From: Myotis daubentonii
Lineage: Eukaryota > Chordata > Mammalia > Chiroptera > Vespertilionidae
Reading direction: 5' to 3'
Assembly (NCBI RefSeq): GCF_963259705.1
Contig: NC_081844.1
Span: 37,637,341 to 37,701,340, forward strand
DNA length: 64,000 nucleotides
Part shown: in pieces, positions 1 to 11,557 of the stretch
Numbering within the stretch: the first letter of the stretch is position 1
How the letters are laid out: every line of letters starts with the position of its first letter
The notes under the pieces: generated by a model
Seen by the model: only the letters and a program-made list of their open reading frames with translations
Databases searched by the model: none
Told to the model about the DNA's origin: nothing
Made by a program: the position numbers and the translations under genes

Positions 1-2379
1 AGCATATGCTTTCACTAAGGATTTAGAGCAGAAAAAATAAAAATGCAAAAGTAATGGCTGTCTAATGAAGTTTCATTTTAAATTAATTTCCAAAGTCAAT
101 TAATACCATGCCCAAAGGGCATTATAACTGTGACCAAAATCTACTTTTGTTAAGCATAGGGTCAAATCTATGTTCAAACATGTGCTACATTTTAATGCTT
201 TATTCCCTCATAATAGGTTCTATTCCTTTATAAATAGTATCTATCAGATTAGGAACTGACAAATAACACTGAAGCCTGATTTTAAAAAAAGAAAGAAAAG
301 AGGTCACCATAAAAATGAGTCCTCTTAGTGGCCTATAGTTTAATAGATCTAAGAGGGAAAATGTCCAGCAAATATTTACCAAGTGTAGAACTAGCTGATT
401 CATTTTTAAATGAGATATGTCATATATTCACAAAGTGACTTCACAGTGATAAATCTAAATACTTATTTTAGAGGAGAGAAGAAACAAATCTTGCTTAGAG
501 AATTCTAAATAACAAGGAGATACCACCCTCTCCAGGAGGTGGAATTTAAGTCTCCACCCACTATGTCCCCCTCCCACTCTAGTCCTTGAGGGTGAGCTAT
601 TTAGTGACTTGGTTTCAAAGAAGAGAGTGGGAAAAGAACTTTACAGTGAAGAAACCTGGCAAACATCAGTTTAATCAAGTGATAAAGGTTAAGCAATGAT
701 GTCATGTAAGTATAATGCACCCCTTGATATGAGTGACATAAAGTCATTTGATATAAATGACAACAAGTGCACTGTACCCCTGTAGGTATACTTTTCAAAA
801 TTCTACAACTTCAGTCTAATCCTGAAAAGATGATCAAACCAACCCAAACTGAGGGACATTCTACAAGATGCCCAAAACTGTCAGGGTCATGAAAAACAAG
901 ACTGTCACTAAGGTAAGGAGACCAAGGAGATGTGACAAGATGTAATTCGGTGTCCTGGACTGGGTCCTGGAACAGAAAGAAGACACAAATAGAAGAACTG
1001 GTAAAGTCCAAATAAAATCTGGAGTTAAGTTAATAGTAATGTAGCAATACCAAAATTGGTTTCTCACTTTGGACAAATGAACCATCACAATAGAAGACAC
1101 TGACAATAAGGGAAACCAGGTGAGGAGGACACAGAATCTCTGTTCTGTCTTTACAATATTTCTGTAAACTTAAAATTATTCAAAGACAAGTGTTTTTTTA
1201 AAGAGTCTATCTGTATTACAAACTTCTGAGATTTCCAGTTCCCAACTTCATAAAATTATTAGCAAACAGATCAGTTGTCCCTTCTCCATTAAGTTACATT
1301 AGACAGACTACAAAAGGTATTACACTCAAACCAAAGCAAAAATATCTCGTCAATTACAATTATGAAAATTATAAATTACAACTTAAAAGTTAGTGATTGG
1401 CATCTATTTCTTGATAAGGAAGCTTCAAATGTGCAATCAGTGGCTTTTAAAATCTAAATCACTTAACTTCCTATATTCAAGTATCATGTTGCGCTAGAGA
1501 CGCTAGGACACAATGAGGAGTGGGGAAAAGAGAGACCAATGAGCAATAATAAATGGTTAAATACCACGATAGGGGGATACAGTGTGCAACGGGAGCAGAA
1601 AGCAGGAGCATCTGAATAGTCTGAAAGAGATTAAGATGGAAGGATCAGTAAAAATTTTTAGGTAAAACTTAGAATGAGACCTGAAGGATAAGAAGCGTTA
1701 GCCAAGAAAAAAGGATTGCAAAAGGAACAGCTTACACAAAGACCTACAAGTGAGAGAACATGGCCAGTTGTTCACAATGGCTACAGCTTAGAGTGCTAAG
1801 CTGGGCATGTCAAGAAGTGAGGCAGCCTGGTTTTTCAGTCGGCTTTTGGGAGTCATGTCTAGAAGGTTGGCCTAGAGATTTTTTTAGCTTTCTCAACAGT
1901 TCTGAAGCAACTAAAAACTTTTGTATTTGGTTCATTATTGGCCATAAAGGCTCTGACCAACACAATTTCCCTTACAAAGATAATTAGCCTCCACATATAA
2001 CATTCAACAACAAAAATAAGTATTTAACCATAGGTCTCTGCACAATCTGATCTACACAATTTTCTCTCCCCAAGTATGTGCAACAAAAAGACTAAGGAAA
2101 CAGGTTTATAAATTCCATAGAAGGCAAAAAGCTGGCAGACATTGCTAACTTAATGTAAGTTCTACTTAAGTCCAAATTTATCTATTACACAAATACAGGG
2201 AGAAATGAACCAAAGAAGGATAGAAGGGAGGAAGCTAGGGAGAAAGGGAAGGAGAGAGGGAGGTAGTATTATCAGAACACTAATCCCACTGTACTGGCAT
2301 AAGCCAAAAATATACAGTAAACCTCTCCATCTTATCCTTTCTGCACCAGAGGACCCATCTGACAGAATTCAGTAGAACA
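1..2379. other. Unique intronic sequence
   Basis: AT-rich, no repeat or frame I can identify. The short ORFs have no recognisable similarity. Confidence 0.6.
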
Positions 2380-2525
2380 TATGGTTAAAACATTTACTAG
2401 CTGTATGACACTGGGAAAATTACTTAACCTCTTTGGGCCTAAGTTTCCTCCTTTGTGAAATGTGGATATTACCAGTACCTATGTGATGAATTCACCACGA
2501 TGTTTAAATGAGTTAATATACATCA
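2380..2525 (+). repeat. MIR SINE, plus strand
   Basis: TTACTAGCTGTATGACACTG ... ACTTAACCTCTTTGGGCCTA ... AATGAGTTAATA is the MIR core and 3' part. Confidence 0.8.
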
Positions 2526-2889
2526 GCTATTATTAATATACACTATTTACTACCAAAGGGGTACACTCTTCGTGCTGTCACAAATAGTCACCCTTTTCTC
2601 TCCTTCTCAAGAAAGCATATCAGAGAGTAACAAACTTTATTTTGAATCTACTTAAGCTTCTCTACATGATTTAAGTAAATCATTCCTGAAACTTAGTTTA
2701 TTGCTAATAATATATACTGTATAAACCCACAGTAATGACCACAACTTTAGTGTGTTACACCAACTAGGAATATCACTGAGGTAGTCTGTGACAGAAATAG
2801 ACAATTGCCTACCTCACTTCTTGCTTTGATTTTATATGGATATCAGTTGGCCATGCACTTTAAGGGAGACCAGGCCTACCTCTCCATTC

Positions 2890-3055
2890 CCTAGACTAGC
2901 GGCATCAGCATCACCCAGAAACTTGTGAGAAAGGTAAATTCTCAGTCCACATTGCAAAAAAAATACTAAAACTGGGATTGGATCCCAGCAACCTGTGTTT
3001 TAAGAAGTTCTCCAGGTCATTCTGGTTCAATAAGTTTGAGAACCACTGATCGAGA
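2890..3055 (+). repeat. MER5-like hAT relic
   Basis: GCATCAGCATCACCCAGAAA and GTTTGAGAACCACTG match MER5-type ends. Highly diverged. Confidence 0.5.
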
Positions 3056-3362
3056 ACCACTTATCTCTTGTCAATGACTGGTTGAGGAATGGGTTTGTGA
3101 CAATTCTGACCATGGAGGGGCGCTTTGGAAAATTTTTATTCTTAAAAATGAACAGAAAGAAGGGGATAACTTTCTCTCTCCTGGCCTTAAGATATTGTTG
3201 ATTAATGATGCAATGCTCAGAGCTGATGTAGCCATCTTGTAACCCTGTGAGGGCAAGCCTATCTGCCAGGCTGGGTATTGATATAATCAAAGCCAAAAAA
3301 AGAAATTGCTAATCATGGATCCACTCTATCCATGAGACCTCCTGATATTTTAAATAATGTGT

Positions 3363-3583
3363 TGTCCGGGAGTGTGGTTCAGTGGTTGAGCATCGACCTA
3401 TGAACCAGGAGGTCAAGGTTCGATTCCCAGTCAGGACACATTCCCGAGTTTCGGGCTCAATCCTTGGGGCGGGGTGTGCGGGAGGCAGGTGACCAATAAT
3501 TTTCTCTCATCATCGATATTTCTATCTCTCTCCCTCTCTCTTCTTCTCTCTGAAATCAATATATATATATATATATTTTAAAA
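3363..3583 (+). mobile_element. VES SINE (tRNA-derived), plus strand
   Basis: Bat VES SINE: tRNA-like head with A box (GTGGTTCAGTGGTTGAG) and B box (GGTTCGATTCCC), CATGTCC-type middle, pyrimidine-rich (TCTCTCC)n segment and AATCAATATATA tail. An older variant with the GTTGAGCATCGACC head. Confidence 0.9.
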
Positions 3584-3908
3584 TAAAATGTCATGTTTCA
3601 TCAAATATAAAACATACCAATGGTAGAACACTTCATTATTTTATGAATCATCAAGGGAGGGCAATACTATCAACTAAATTGATATGCTATTCATTTAAAT
3701 ATTCAAAATGAATCAATTTCTGGAATACTCAAATATGAAGAAAATGTCCAGCTCTAAATGGAAAACAGTAAATTCCTTATTGTTTAAGCCAGGTAAGAAG
3801 TGGTTTTCTGTTGCTTGCTGCTAAAAACAACATAATTGAGTTTTTTAAAGGATATTATTATGTTCAATTCTGGGTCTTAAGATGTAGAATAAACAAAAGA
3901 TAGGGAAG

Positions 3909-4130
3909 CCCTAACCGGTTTGGCTCAGCAGATAGAGCATCAGCCTGTGGACTGAAGGGTCCCAGGTTCGATTCTGGTCAAGGGCATATACCTTGGTTGC
4001 AGGCACATCCCCAGTAGGGGGTGTGCAGGAGGCAGCTGATATATGTTTCTCTCTCATCAATGTTTCTAACTCTCTATCCCTCTCCCTTCCTCTCTGTAAA
4101 AAATCAATAAAATATATATTTTTTAAAAAA
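3909..4130 (+). mobile_element. VES SINE, plus strand
   Basis: Starts CCCTAACCGGTTTGGCTCAG and ends in AATAAAATATA tail. GATAGGGAAG / GATAGAGAAG flank it. Confidence 0.92.
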
Positions 4131-5190
4131 GATAGAGAAGAATAATGTGGGGAACCTTGAAATATAAAGTAAGAGAAAGTAAAATATTTAGACTGAGAAA
4201 AGAAAGCTTAGAAAAGGGCATCATAACTGTGCTTCTAATGGGCTGGAATCCTGAAAATGGATCTGACATAAAGCTCAGAAAGGCAGCTTTTAACCGAAGA
4301 AATGAAATCTACCAATGGAAAGAGCTGTCTTTAAAAATAGTTCATGCATTCCAGCAGAAATAGAACAATCACTTCAAAAACTAAGATTATGGTTCCTGTG
4401 CTGGTTAGGAAGATAGTGCAGACTACCTCCACGGACTCTTCCAACTGTAAGATCCTAAAATATTATGACCACATTAGAACATAACATAGCAAAGGTTAAG
4501 ACTCACTAAAACATACAATCATATTAAAACTGCCAATAGGACCTGATCTAAGCAGAGTACCTAGGAGAAATTAAATTCAAGGATATGGAATGGAATTTAC
4601 AATCCTCACAGGGTGATAAGATGGCTGCAGAAGCTCTAAGAATCAAATTAACAACATTTAAAGACTAGAAGAGACAAGGTCCCTTCTATATGTTCATTTT
4701 TAAGAATAAACAAATATTTCCAAATATCTACCTACCCACAATCTAAACTCTTCTGGCTGGGATTTAAAGTTATCTCTCCACTACCACTACCTACCTTGAG
4801 ACATTTTCCACTCCTCAAGAAATGTACTCAGTGTCCATATCCCAAAGTTATCCATAACCCTCCTATCCTACCCCATCTCCCAGCCTAATTCCTGTCTAGT
4901 GTCTTTACTCATAATGTCCTTACAAACTTAGGACATCAGTAACCCTTTTTGCCCAACTGAAATTTGCAAATCTCACAAACTGCAATCAAAATACTTGGTC
5001 CCATGGTTAGGCTGGATCCAATTTTACATAATGTAAACAAGTTCCAGGATCTTTACACTTCTTTACAATATTGGGAGTATTTTCAGCCCCCTTAATCTTA
5101 CTAATTTACTTTAGAAGCTATTACAAGTCTTTCTCAGTAGGAGTTTAATATTTAATATATTTATATAATGGTAAAATATTTATTAAACTA
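4131..5190. other. Unique intronic sequence
   Basis: Nothing recognised. The 72-codon frame at 4145 has no family match. Confidence 0.6.
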
Positions 5191-5367
5191 CTAGAGGTCC
5201 AGTGCACAAAATTCGTGCACTGGGGGTGGGGGGGGGTCCCTCAGCCCAGCCTGCCCCCTCTCACAGTCTGGGAGCCTTTAGGGGATGTCCTACTGACAGC
5301 TTAGGCCTCCTCTCCGTGGGGGGTGGGCTTAAGCCACAGTCTGGCTGCGGAGGCTTGGAGCAGGTGC

Positions 5368-5370
<3 letters not shown>

Positions 5371-5406
<36 letters not shown>

Positions 5407-5471
5407 ACTGCGGGCCTGCCCTCAGCCATGCCTTGGAGGCTCAGAGCAGGCGCCCCCCACGCGCGCACGTG

Positions 5472-5509
<38 letters not shown>

Positions 5510-5683
5510 GCCCCCAGCCGCCGAGGAGGCTCGGAGCAGGCACCCTGTGTGTGTGTTTGTGTGTGTCCGCTGGGGGCCTGCCCCCAGCCACACCATGGAG
5601 GTTTGGAGCAGGCGCCCCATGTGTGTTTGTGTGTGTCTGCTGGGGGCCTGCCCTTAGCCACGTTGGAGGCTGGGAACAGGTGC

Positions 5684-5718
<35 letters not shown>
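5371..5718. repeat. GT tracts inside Helitron minisatellite units
   Basis: Separate (GT)n runs occur at about 5371-5404, 5474-5508, 5547-5567 and 5686-5718, each at the same place in successive units. The Cys-Val-rich open frames here are by-products. Confidence 0.9.
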
Positions 5719-5720
<2 letters not shown>

Positions 5721-5867
5721 GCTGGGGGCCTGCCCCTAGCCACACCACAGAGGCTCGGAGCAGGCGCCCCTCTGTGTTGATCTCTCAGTATCGGGTGGAG
5801 CCTGGCCCCTCCTCCTGAGCCGGTCGGGACCATGATGGAGTCTTGACCTCATTTGCATATTACTTCT

Positions 5868-5870
<3 letters not shown>

Positions 5871-5954
<84 letters not shown>
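5871..5954. repeat. (TA)n(GA)n compound microsatellite
   Basis: A TA run (about 5872-5909) passes directly into a GA run (to 5954), at the place where the Helitron 5' end would be. Confidence 0.95.
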
Positions 5955-5959
<5 letters not shown>

Positions 5960-6190
5960 AAGTACCTGGAACTCAAAATTCTGGTTGGCTTAGCTTAGAA
6001 AAAAGGAAAGTAAAGAATAAAGGTTTAGCCTGCCTAAAGGAATTGTCACTTAGTTATTCAGGCCATGGCAAATACATGGAGCTGAGTAAAATAAAAAAGA
6101 ACATAAGAGAAAGATCTACAGAAGGATCAATTTTATTTTATCCTACTTCACAGGATGTCAATCTGAAAAGTTATCCAACTCCATCAAATA

Positions 6191-6227
<37 letters not shown>

Positions 6228-6228
6228 G

Positions 6229-6313
6229 TAAAATCTTTATTGTTGAAAATATTGCATATGTCTCCTTTTTTCCCCCATTGACCCCTCCTTCCCTCCCCAC
6301 CCCAACTCCATCA
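6229..6313 (-). mobile_element. L1 3' UTR fragment, minus strand
   Basis: AAATCTTTATTGTTGAAAAT followed by TATGTCTCC(T)n(C)n is the reverse complement of a bat L1 3' UTR. It is cut by the Helitron that follows. Confidence 0.55.
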
Positions 6314-7805
6314 TCCTCCTATCTAATAAAAGAGAAACATGGTAATTAGTGTACGACCGCTACCCTTCCCACTGGCTAATCAGGGCGATATGCAAATTAA
6401 CTGCCAGCCAAGATGGCGGCCGGCAGCCAGGCAGCTTGAAACTAACATGAGGCTTGCATGCTTCAGTGACGGAGGACTCCAACGTTCCCCACCTACTGCT
6501 GCAGGCCTCTGAGCTGCAACTCTAAGCAACTATGTTACAAATATAGAAGCTAAACAAAACCCCAGAAACCTGTTTTAGTCGGCCAGGCTTCAGCCAGCAG
6601 GATCGCAACATTGTTTCAAATACAGATGGTAAACAAAGGCCAGAAACCTGCTTTCAGCAGCAGAGGCCTAAGAGCTGGAGCCAAGCTTCAGAGCTAAAGC
6701 TGGCCCAGAATTTAAAAAAAAAAAAAAGGGGGGGGGGGGAGGAGCGGTGGGAACTTCAGTCACCTGCCAGCCTGAAAACAGCCCTCAGCCCCTCACCCAG
6801 ACTGGCCAGGCACCCTAGTAGGGACCCCCACCCTGATCCAGGACACCCTTCAGGGCAAACCAGCCGGCACCCACCCATGCACCAGGCCTCCATCCTATAT
6901 TAACAGGGTAATATGCCTCCCAGCACCGGGATCAGCGTGACAGGGGGCAGCGCCCAAACCCCCTGATCGCCCTGCAGCTCTGTGTGTGACAGGGGGCGGG
7001 GCCACAACCTCCCTATCGGTTCGTGACAGGGGAAGGCGCCCCAACCCCCTGATCAGCCCTGCTCTGTGCCTGATAGGGGGGAGCTCCGCAACCCCCTGAT
7101 CGCCCTGCGGCTGTGTGTGTGACAGGGTGCAGCGCCCCAACCCCCTGATCAGCCCTGCTCTGTGTGTGATGGGGTAGAGCCATAAACTCCCCATCAGCCC
7201 TGCCCTGAGTGTGACAGTGGCAGCACCCCAACCCCCTGATCGGCCCTGCTCTGTGACAGGGGGCAGCGCCCCAACCCCCTGATCCGCCCTGCTCTGTGTG
7301 TGACAGGGGGCGGTGCCCCAACTCCCCTATCGGCCCTACTCTGTGAGTGACAGCGGGGAGCTCCTCAACCACCTGATGGGCCCTGCTCTGTGCGTGACAG
7401 GGGGGAGCTCCCCAACCACCTGATGGGCCCTGCTCTGTGCGTGACAGGGGGTGGTGCCGCAACCTCCCTATTGACCCTGCCTTGAGTGTGACAGGGGGCG
7501 GTGCCCCAACCCCCCAATTGGCCCTACCCTGAGCATGACTGAGGGTGGCATCGCAACCTCCCAATCCACCCTGCCCTGTGCATGACAGGGGGCGGCTCCC
7601 CAACTCCCCAATCAGCCTTGCTCTGAGCCCAACCAGGGGCTGCATCTAGGGATTGGGCCTGCCCTCTGCCACCCGGGAGCAGGCCTAAGCCAGCAGGTCG
7701 TTATCTCCCGAGGGGTCCCAGACTGCAAGAGGGCACAGACAGGCCAGGCTGAGGGAACCTCCCCTCCCCCCCAAGTGCACAAATTTTTGTGCACCGGGCC
7801 TCTAG
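6314..7805 (+). mobile_element. HeliBat-type Helitron, plus strand, with 47-bp minisatellite
   Basis: The 5' side reads A|TCCTCCTATCTAATAAAAGA. The 3' end has hairpin GTGCACAAA-TT-TTTGTGCAC (7775-7794), then CGGGCCTCTAG|T (CTAG at 7802-7805). No Rep/helicase frame is present. The interior is dominated by a GC-rich tandem array. It is homologous, in opposite orientation, to the copy at 20715-22220. Confidence 0.88.
6930..7640 (+). repeat. ~47-bp minisatellite, about 15 units
   Basis: Units resemble TGTGACAGGGGGCGGTGCCC-CAACCCCCTGATCGGCCCTG. Because 47 is not a multiple of three, the repeat stays open in rotating frames and yields long spurious ORFs on the minus strand. Confidence 0.85.
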
Positions 7806-9640
7806 TATATTAAATAAAACACAATGAGCCAGAAAAATTAAGTGACATGCCCAAGATCAAAAATAAATAAATAAATAAATAACCTCCCTTTTTATTTTCC
7901 AAGACAGGAACTTATCTAATAATAAAAGGAAGCTAACAATGAAAGCCTCTAGAGCGCTTTAAAAAAATTAACAGCGAAACAAATCTAAGAGTTAAGGATA
8001 CAAAAAAGTTAAGAGGAAGGAGGGAGAAGCAGATAATGTACATGACCTATATTAAATAGAAATATAGTATACACCTACCATAGAGTAAACCCTGAAAAGT
8101 GTCTCCTTTTCCTTCTCTTAGCCCACAAGAGCTACACTCTCACATCCCGAACTCCCAGAAGCTTTATGGCCTGAATTTTCCAAATGATGTTTTAAGATTT
8201 ACCAAGGTTACAACTTAAAGAGTGGTTCTGATCAATTGTGGAAATACAGAAAAAAATCTAATTTTTTATTATAATAAGGTATTAAGTAGATTCATTTCAA
8301 ATTTCACAGAAAGGCAGTTAAATCGGAACTTAAAACATTATAGAATACACTTTCTTCTCCATAAATTACAAAAGAGAAACTTCACTTTTTTTGGTTTGTT
8401 TTGGCTTATATAAATCTGTGCCTTTTAATTTTCTAAAAATTTTAAGACATTATTACAAAAGGCCTATTGGTTAACCCAGTGAGCCATTTAACCTCCAGAG
8501 TTTTAATTAAATTGGTCTGTCTGGCTGACACTTGAGAGCCTGAAAAAGAACTCGGTAATGAGCCACAATGTCTTCAGTAGCTCCTTAAACCATTATCCAT
8601 TAACAGCAATGTCACATGCAATGGCTGAGTCCTAGCAGAACTACATCGTATAGGCGTTTAAGACCTCACAGACACTTTTATGCATTCGTCACTTATTCTC
8701 ATTATAGCCAATCTTTTTGGACACAGGCCTCCAAAAAGATCACTTTCGGAAAAAGAAAACAGCCTTTCTTAAAGAGAAATGGTTTATTATATCTAATTTG
8801 TTTCCCCTGTACATAAACAGGGAAAATAGAACCCTTTCCTAATATAATACTACTAGAGGCCCGATGCATGAAATTTGTGCAAGAGTAGGCCTTCCTTCCC
8901 CCAGCTGTTGGAACTGGCTTCCCTCTGGCACCTGGGACCCGGGCTTCCCTCGCAGCCCCAGCTTCGTCCAGAAGGTGGTGGGGAAGGACGTCCAGTATAA
9001 TTAGCATGTTATGCTTTTATTATTATAAAAGATAGCAAAAACAGTGATCATAACCTAAAATTACTTTCTAATAAAATAAGGCCATTTAAAATTATCAAAA
9101 AGTAAAAAAAATTAATAAAAAAATTGTTAGAAGATATTAAACCTATTCAGTCCTAATAATTATCAGTCTTTCAAGCATGAGATGGTTTGTAAAATACTGT
9201 TTTGTATAAAGTGTAAGCATTACACATGTAGCATTTATTGCCCACTCTATTTCCATATGCACTTAATTCTAAGAAATAATTACAGTTGCAGGAAAAATGT
9301 GACTTGGTATATCAGAGACTTTGTCTCTTTTGTTGCCATTGTCATTTTTCAGGTTCTGACTTAGTATTAAAAAAATCTGCATGTACCATGTCTTTCCTTG
9401 TTCACATAATTAAGTATGTTCTGTATCTGCTGGAGATAGACATCCATGATAAAATTAAGCCCCATAATAAAATCAAAGGGCAAAAATTTAAAAAATGAAT
9501 AATTAGTAACAAAATACATACTGAACTTAGTAGAACCACTAATTAAGGTGGGATGAAATACATATCCATTTTGTTTGCATAATCTCTTATCTTTTTCAGT
9601 TTCTGACAACAACACTTAATATAACCCTTATTTTGTGCTA
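7806..9640. other. Mostly unique intronic sequence
   Basis: Apart from the 180-bp Helitron at 8853 and a short (AAAT)n at 7860-7882, nothing is recognised. Confidence 0.6.
8853..9032 (-). mobile_element. Short HeliBat-type Helitron (180 bp), minus strand
   Basis: It starts CTAGAGGCCCGATGCATGAA (degenerate 3' hairpin in reverse) and ends TTATTATAAAAGA|T (5' TC on the minus strand). Confidence 0.75.
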
Positions 9641-9790
9641 GACACTGTCTCAGCATGTTAGATACATAAACTCATTTATTCTCCCTATGAGTTAGGTGTA
9701 CTATTGTTACCTCACTTGACAGTTGAGGAACTGAGGCATAGTTCACTGACCTGTCCAAGATATCTATAGTCACAGAATTAAATGAAGAGT
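9640..9790 (-). repeat. MIR SINE, minus strand
   Basis: TGAGTTAGGTGTACTATTGT ... CAGTTGAGGAACTGAGGCAT is the reversed MIR core. Confidence 0.7.
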
Positions 9791-9812
9791 TTAAATTGTA
9801 CTTCACTCTAAT

Positions 9813-10005
9813 CAGGAGTCCTCAAACTATGGCCAGCGGGCCACATGCGGCCCACCGAAAACATTTATCCGGCCCGCTGGGTGTTTTTGCCGCCGCTACC
9901 TGTTGCTTAGCAGCCGACTAGTTTTTTTTTAAACTATAGTCCGGCCCTCCAACGGTCTGAGGGACAGTGAACTGGCCCCCCGTTTAAAAAGTTTGAGGAC
10001 CCCTG
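9813..10005. mobile_element. Short hAT transposon
   Basis: Inverted termini CAGGAGTCCTCAAACT and AGTTTGAGGACCCCTG. The 8-bp target duplication is degraded. No coding capacity. Confidence 0.8.
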
Positions 10006-10737
10006 TTCTAAATCTCTGCTGTGCCTGGCCCAGCTCTTATTGAAAAATACATGCAAAACAACAGGATAAACAGCCATAAAAAAGACAACCAGTCAACAAC
10101 CTAGTTACCTCAGCAAGTTACAGACATGATTCTGACTGGTAAGGTAAAAATAAATTTTTGGAGGAGTCACTCTCATCTTAGTTTCACCCTTACAATCTCC
10201 CCTGTCTACAATGGGGAAAAATGAATGAGAACAGGTCAGCACTACTTCCTGCTTGCTTCCCCAGTGAGGGCCTATTCACAGCCAGAAAGCCAATGGTCCC
10301 GCAGGCTTCTGCTTCAATTCAGGTACAGTAGTGAGGTTTGAAAGTGCCTCAAGCAGAGCCAACAGTTCTCTGATCTTTTACAATATCAAACTCTGCAATT
10401 GTGTGTCATAGCAGCCATGCTAGAATGAGGTCAATTACTCTAGGCATTTGCTACTTTTCTCTTCTCTCCCCCACTGGTGTTCAGGCTCTTTTCCCAGCAC
10501 TTACTCAGTGCTATCATTAGCCTTTTCCCCTTGGTTGTGCTGCCCCTACATTTATGTTATTCTGAGTTTTCTCCCCTATAGATTCCTCTGGGGGAAATGA
10601 AAGGTCTGAAAGGAAAAGAGAAAATGAAATCAAATGAAGTGAAAATTCAGGTGGTTCTTGTTTTAAGTTGCTGTTTTAACAGGTTTCTTTCAAAAGAACC
10701 AAACATTAAAACATTAGGAATATGGCCTAAAAATAAT

Positions 10738-10740
<3 letters not shown>

Positions 10741-10777
<37 letters not shown>

Positions 10778-10790
10778 GCACACACACACA
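10741..10790. repeat. (CA)n microsatellite
   Basis: CA run with two CGCA interruptions. Confidence 0.95.
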
Positions 10791-10924
10791 CCATAACAGT
10801 GAAGGTCTTTCATTCTTAGGAACCCCCTTTTCTATCCACTAATTTCTAACTACAACCACTGTTCTTCTCCTCTAACCACGTAATAAACTGTTTCTCAAAA
10901 TCCATTTCTGAGATATGAAATATT

Positions 10925-11340
10925 ATAAGGAAACTAGCCTTGAGTTATGCATATATGCATATAAATTCTTTGGTTAATCTCTTCCCACCTGTCCCCTTGC
11001 CCACTTCCCTCTGAGATTCATCAGTCTGTTTCATGCTTCCATGTCTCTGGATCTATTTTGTTCATCGGTTTATGTTATTCATTAGATTCTACATATAAGT
11101 GAGATCATGTGATAATTGTCTTCTCTGACTGGCTTATTTCCATTAGCATAATACTCTCTAAGTCCCTGCATGCTGTCTCAAAGGATATATGCATAACCCA
11201 TGGACATGGACAATAGTGTGGTGAAGCTATGGGGGATGGGGAGGGGGGAATAGGGTGAGGGGAGAGGACCAATGGGGGGGAGGAGAGAAACAGGGACATC
11301 CGTAATACTTTCAACAAAAAGGATAAATTTAAAAAAAAAA
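10925..11340. mobile_element. 5'-inverted L1 3' end
   Basis: The left part (to about 11170) is L1 3' sequence in reverse (GAGATCATGTGATAATTGTC, CTTATTTCCATTAGCATAAT). The right part (about 11180-11340) is L1 3' UTR in forward orientation ending in a poly(A) run. This is the signature of twin priming. Confidence 0.7.
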
Positions 11341-11346
11341 AAAAAA

Positions 11347-11557
11347 GGCCCGGTGAGTGTGGCTCAGTGGTTGAGTGTCGATCTATGAGCCAGGAGGTTG
11401 CAGGGCATATGCCCGGGTTGTGGGCTCAATACCCAGTGTGGGGCATGAGGAGGCAGCCGACCAATGATTCTCTCTCATCATTCATGTTCCTATCTCTCTC
11501 TTCCCTTCCCTTTCTCTCTGAAATCAATAATTTAAAAATATATATATGTATTTTTAA
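11347..11557 (+). mobile_element. VES SINE, plus strand
   Basis: Begins GCCCGGTGAGTGTGGCTCAG directly after the poly(A) of the L1 at 10925-11340. The B box is partly deleted (GGAGGTTGCAGGGC). Confidence 0.9.

Larger units (their letters stand above)
5191..5954 (-). mobile_element. HeliBat-type Helitron with GT-rich minisatellite
   Basis: It starts CTAGAGGTCCAGTGCACAAA (reverse-complement 3' terminus with hairpin). The interior is about five tandem units, each with GGAGGCT(C)GGAGCAGG, a GT run and GCTGGGGGCCTGCCC. The right side has the usual CATTTGCATATTA of this group, then (TA)n and (GA)n, which have replaced the normal 5' terminus. The exact end is uncertain. Confidence 0.75.

Noticed and set aside
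3363..3450. tRNA genes (A/B boxes in many places)
   Set aside because: All such boxes lie in VES SINEs, whose heads lack a proper tRNA cloverleaf and are followed by SINE bodies.
5202..5818. Cys-Val repeat proteins of 138-151 codons
   Set aside because: Translations of GT microsatellites inside a Helitron.
6895..7645. 210-codon Gly/His/Thr-repeat protein on the minus strand
   Set aside because: A 47-bp minisatellite read in rotating frames; the same happens in the second Helitron at 20590-21650.
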